64,000 bases of DNA from Euwallacea fornicatus (Eukaryota > Arthropoda > Insecta > Coleoptera > Curculionidae). The notes under the pieces were generated by a model. That model was not told where the DNA came from, ran no database searches, and worked only from the letters and a program-made list of their open reading frames with translations. The stretch lies in NCBI RefSeq assembly GCF_040115645.1, contig NW_027096024.1, forward strand, positions 62,001 through 126,000, in the 5' to 3' direction. Every line of letters starts with the position of its first letter. Position 1 is the first letter of the stretch. Position numbers and translations under genes: made by a program. Shown here in pieces: positions 59,607 to 64,000 of the stretch.

Positions 59607-62600
59607 TAGCTCGACAAGATTTTGAAGATGTCACAACACATCATGATTGCATCTTGTTGAATTTCCAAGAAAAATAGTACTTTATGTGCTCAAACACACA
59701 ACTTTTGTGACTTTTCAAACTTTGAAGCTCGATAACTTCGGCAAATGAGGACCAAATTTGTTAAACAAAGTGTCACATTAATTAGCTCGACAAGATTTTG
59801 AAGATGTCACAACACATCATGATTGCATCTTGTTGAATTTCCAAGAAAAATAGTACTTTATGTGCTCAAACACACAACTTTTGTGACTTTTCAAACTTTG
59901 AAGCTCGATAACTTCGGCAAATGTGGACCAAAGTTGTTAAACAAACTGTCAAATTAAACACTTCAACGGGATTTTGAAGATGTCACAACACATCATGATT
60001 GCATCTTGTTGAATTTCCAAGAAAAATAGCACTTTATGTGCTCAAACACACAACTTTTGTGACTTTTCAAACTTTGAAGCTCGATAACTTCGGCAAATGA
60101 GGACCAAATTTGTTAAACAAAGTGTCACATTAATTAGCTCGACGAGATTTTGAAGATATCTCAACACATCATGATTGCATCTTGTTGAATTTCCAAGAAA
60201 AATAGTACTTTATGTGCTCAAACACACAACTTTTGTGCTTTTCAAAGTTTGAAGCTCGATAACTTCGGCAAATGTGGACCAAAGTTGTTAAAAAAACTGT
60301 CCAATTAAACACTTCAACGGGATTTTGAAGATGTCACAACACATCATGATTGCATCTTGTTGAATTTCCAAGAAAAATAGTACTTTATGTGCTCAAACAC
60401 ACAACTTTTGTGCTTTTCAAACTTTGAAGCTCGATAACTTCGGCAAATGTGGACCAAAGTTGTTAAACAAACTGTCAAATTAATCAGCTAGACGAGATTT
60501 TGAAGATGTCACAACACATCATGATTGCATCTTGTTGAATTTTCAAGAAAAAAAGTACTTTATGTGCTCAAACACACAACTTTTGTGACTTTTCAAACTT
60601 TGAAGCTCTATAACTTTGGCAAATGTGGACAAAATTTGTTAAACAAACTGTCAAATTAATCAGCTAGACGAGATTTTGAAGATGTCACAACACATCATGA
60701 TTGCATCTTGTTGAATTTCCAAGAAAAATAGTACTTTATGTGCTCAAACACACAACTTTTGTGCTTTTCAAAGTTTGAAGCTCGATAACTTCGGCAAATG
60801 TAGACCAAATTTGTTAAACAAACTGTCAAATTAAACACTTCAACGGGATTTTGAAGATGTCACAACACATCATGATTGCATCTAGTTGAATTTCCAAGAA
60901 AAATAGTACTTTATGTGCTCAAACACACAACTTTTGTGACTTTTCAAACTTTGAAGCTCGATAACTTCGGCAAATGAGGACCAAATTTGTTAAACAAAGT
61001 GTCACATTAATTAGCTCGACAAGATTTTGAAGATGTCACAACACATCATGATTGCATCTTGTTGAATTTCCAAGAAAAATAGTACTTTATGTGCTCAAAC
61101 ACACAACTTTTGTGACTTTTCAAACTTTGAAGCTCGATAACTTCGGCAAATGAGGACCAAATTTGTTAAACAAAGTGTCACATTAATTAGCTCGACAAGA
61201 TTTTGAAGATGTCACAACACATCATGATTGCATCTTGTTGAATTTCCAAGAAAAATAGTACTTTATGTGCTCAAACACACAACTTTTGTGACTTTTCAAA
61301 CTTTGAAGCTCGATAACTTCGGCAAATGAGGACCAAATTTGTTAAACAAAGTGTCACATTAATTAGCTCGACAAGATTTTGAAGATGTCACAACACATCA
61401 TGATTGCATCTTGTTGAATTTCCAAGAAAAATAGTACTTTATGTGCTCAAACACACAACTTTTGTGACTTTTCAAACTTTGAAGCTCGATAACTTCGGCA
61501 AATGTGGACCAAAGTTGTTAAAAAAACTGTCCAATTAAACACTTCAACGGGATTTTGAAGATGTCACAACACATCATGATTGCATCTTGTTGAATTTCCA
61601 AGAAAAATAGTACTTTATGTGCTCAAACACACAACTTTTGTGACTTTTCAAACTTTGAAGCTCGATAACTTCGGCAAATGTGGACCAAAGTTGTTAAACA
61701 AATTGTCAAATTAAACACTTCAACGGGATTTTGAAGATGTCACAACACATCATGATTGCATCTTGTTGAATTTCCAAGAAAAATAGTACTTTATGTGCTC
61801 AAACACACAACTTTTGTGACTTTTCAAACTTTGAAGCTCGATAACTTCGGCAAATGTGGACCAAAGTTGTTAAAAAAACTGTCCAATTAAACACTTCAAC
61901 GGGATTTTGAAGATGTCACAACACATCATGATTGCATCTTGTTGAATTTCCAAGAAAAATAGTACTTTATGTGCTCAAACACACAACTTTTGTGCTTTTC
62001 AAACTTTGAAGCTCGATAACTTCGGCAAATGTGGACCAAAGTTGTTAAACAAACTGTCAAATTAATCAGCTAGACGAGATTTTGAAGATGTCACAACACA
62101 TCATGATTGCATCTTGTTGAATTTTCAAGAAAAAAAGTACTTTATGTGCTCAAACACACAACTTTTGTGACTTTTCAAACTTTGAAGCTCGATAACTTCG
62201 GCAAATGTGGACCAAAGTTGTTAAACAAACTGTCAAATTAATCAGCTCGACGAGATTTTGAAGATATCTCAACACATCATGATTGCATCTTGTTGAATTT
62301 CCAAGAAAAATGGTACTTTATGTGCTCAAACACACAACTTTTGTGACTTTTCAAACTTTGAAGCTCGATAACTTCGGCAAATGTGGACCAAAGTTGTTAA
62401 ACAAACTGTCAAATTAATCAGCTAGACGAGATTTTGAAGATGTCACAACACATCATGATTGCATCTTGTTGAATTTTCAAGAAAAAAAGTACTTTATGTG
62501 CTCAAACACACAACTTTTGTGACTTTTCAAACTTTGAAGCTCGATAACTTCGGCAAATGTGGACCAAAGTTGTTAAACAAAGTGTCAAATTAAACACCTC

Positions 62601-62825
62601 AACGAGATTTTGAAGATGTCCCAACACATCATGATTGCATCTTGTTGACTTTCCAAGAAAAATAGTACTTTATGTGCTCAAACACACAACTTTTGTGACT
62701 TTTCAAACTTTGAAGCTCGATAACTTCGACAAATGTGGACCAAATTTGTTAAACAAAGTGTCAAATTAAACACCTCAACGAGATTTTGAAGATGTCCCAA
62801 CACATCATGATTGCATCTTGTTGAC

Positions 62826-64000
62826 TTTCCAAGAAAAATAGTACTTTATGTGCTCAAACACACAACTTTTGTGACTTTTCAAACTTTGAAGCTCGATAAC
62901 TTCGGCAAATGTGGACCATAGTTGTTAAACAAACTGTCAAATTAATCAGCTAGACGAGATTTTGAAGATGTCACAACACATCATGATTGCATCTTGTTGA
63001 ATTTCCAAGAAAAATAGCACTTTATGTGCTCAAACACACAACTTTTGTGACTTTTAAAACTTTGAAGCTCGATAACTTCGGCAAATGTGAACCAAAGTTG
63101 TTAAACAAACTGTCAAATTAAACACTTCAACGGGGTTTTGAAGATGTCACAACACATCATGATTGCATCTTGTTGAATTTCCAAGAAAAATGGTACTTTA
63201 TGTGCTCAAACACACAACTTTTGTGACTTTTCAAACTTTGAAGCTCGATAACTTCGGCAAATGTGGACCAAAGTTGTTAAAAAAACTGTCCAATTAAACA
63301 CTTCAACGGGATTTTGAAGATGTCACAACACATCATGATTGCATCTTGTTTAATTTCCAAGAAAAATAGTACTTTATGTGCTCAAACACACAACTTTTGT
63401 GCTTTTCAAACTTTGAAGCTCGATAACTTCGGCAAATGTGGACCAAAGTTGTTAAACAAACTGTCAAATTAATCAGCTCGACGAGATTTTGAAGATATCT
63501 CAACACATCATGATTGCATCTTGTTGAATTTCCAAGAAAAATGGTACTTTATGTGCTCAAACACACAACTTTTGTGACTTTTCAAACTTTGAAGCTCGAT
63601 AACTTCGGCAAATGTGGACCAAAGTTGTTAAACAAACTGTCAAATTAATCAGCTAGACGAGATTTTGAAGATGTCACAACACATCATGATTGCATCTTGT
63701 TGAATTTCCAAGAAAAATAGTACTTTATGTGCTCAAACACACAACTTTTGTGCTTTTCAAAGTTTGAAGCTCGATAACTTCGGCAAATGTAGACCAAATT
63801 TGTTAAACAAACTGTCAAATTAAACACTTCAACGGGATTTTGAAGATGTCACAACACATCATGATTGCATCTAGTTGAATTTCCAAGAAAAATAGTACTT
63901 TATGTGCTCAAACACACAACTTTTGTGACTTTTCAAACTTTGAAGCTCGATAACTTCGGCAAATGAGGACCAAATTTGTTAAACAAAGTGTCACATTAAT
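62826..64000 (+). repeat. Triplicated module, copy 3 (cut by window edge)
   Basis: Partner of 58432-59606. It shares both derived bases (63135 and 63351). Its left limit is c at 62825 against a at 58431. It is still matching at the last base of the window, so its true length is unknown. Confidence 0.8.

Larger units (their letters stand above)
1..64000 (+). repeat. 176-bp satellite, single continuous tandem array
   Basis: The window is filled end to end by one satellite family. The unit, phased here on tgaagctc, recurs every 173-176 bp; the first starts are 1, 177, 353, 527, 703, 879, 1054, 1228, 1404 and 1580. Reading every line I saw no inversion, no gap, no inserted element and no unique sequence, so both array ends lie outside the window. 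About 364 copies fit. One class A copy has about 60 G+C in 176 bp (34%). Conserved landmarks in order are gaagctc, ataactt, ggcaaatgtgg, ttgttaaacaaa, gattttgaaga, acatcatgattgcatc, aagaaaaa, ctttatgtgctcaaacac and acttttcaaactt. Length, homogeneity and HORs resemble centromeric or pericentromeric satellites of plants and animals. That role and the lineage are inference. No gene, promoter, terminator or RNA gene is supported anywhere. Confidence 0.98.
58141..64000. repeat. Terminal block built from copies of 52-55 kb modules
   Basis: About 33 monomers of classes H, A, D, G, C, B' and E. It contains two copies of the 52.5-53.9 kb module, a further copy of the tagacc/atctag monomer at about 60.8 kb with three B' copies, and two class E copies at 62.54-62.88 kb. 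The array continues past the window. Confidence 0.8.

Noticed and set aside
1..64000. CRISPR array
   Set aside because: Regular direct repeats are present, but the whole 176-bp unit is repeated with no unique spacers, and no cas genes are seen.
1..64000. rDNA spacer, telomere or retroelement LTR tandem
   Set aside because: No rRNA sequence, no short telomeric motif, and no LTR ends, primer-binding site or polymerase coding sequence was found in any copy.
1..64000. Assignment to a named plant satellite family or species
   Set aside because: It does not resemble the Arabidopsis 180-bp or soybean 91/92-bp repeats as I know them beyond short AT-rich words, and I could not run a database search. 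Naming a species would be a guess.

Overview
The whole 64 kb is one uninterrupted tandem array of a single AT-rich satellite. The monomer is 176 bp (173-176 bp after small deletions) and about 34% GC, counted on one consensus-like copy. There are roughly 364 head-to-tail copies, all in the same orientation. I found no protein gene, RNA gene, transposon, CRISPR array or unique sequence, and no boundary of the array at either end. The nucleosome-scale monomer, the array length, the low divergence and the higher-order repeats (HORs) fit (peri)centromeric or other heterochromatic satellite DNA of a eukaryote, most likely a plant or animal. The sequence does not identify the species, and I do not recognise the family. 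Centromere function is inference.

Monomers differ at a limited set of linked sites, so they can be sorted into classes. A has a core ending atcagctagacgag. B has cacattaattagctcgac plus aagatttg with a one-T deletion. B' is like B without the deletion and has aaatgagg upstream. C has ctcgacgag plus gatatct. D has cacttcaacggg. E has cacctcaacgag plus gatgtccc. F has ttccaattactcagc or ttacaattactcagc, mostly with gacgaaatttgtc. G has ttgttaaaaaaactgtcc. H has cacattaattagctcgac plus gatatct. Further sites vary semi-independently: the tail before the ctttatgtgc block (tagtac, tagcac, tggtac, gagtac or aaagtac), gtgac/gtgc, and aaactt/aaagtt/aaaactt.

Layout: 1-13,170 is a mixed A/B/C/D/H array with an 18-monomer duplication. 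13,171-17,559 is a divergent E/F/G island. 17,560-26,869 is a mixed array sharing long blocks with the first region. 26,870-27,922 is a second small F-containing island. 27,923-32,668 is A-rich with an 8-mer HOR. 32,669-45,136 is a mosaic with 5-, 7-, 9- and 16-mer repeats. 45,137-51,814 is an 18-mer HOR (3,163 bp) in just over two copies. 51,815-52,870 is a short dimeric and transition block. 52,871-54,977 is a 6-mer HOR (1,053 bp). 54,978-58,140 is a 7-mer HOR (about 1,230 bp). 58,141-64,000 holds blocks copied from the two regions before it, the last one running off the window.

The pattern is that of a satellite evolving by unequal exchange and conversion at several scales: single-monomer amplification, local HORs of changing period, and block copying over 3-15 kb. 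The main interest is this fine-grained, datable HOR patchwork and its divergent islands, not a coding system. All identities were judged by eye at diagnostic sites and need computation to confirm.
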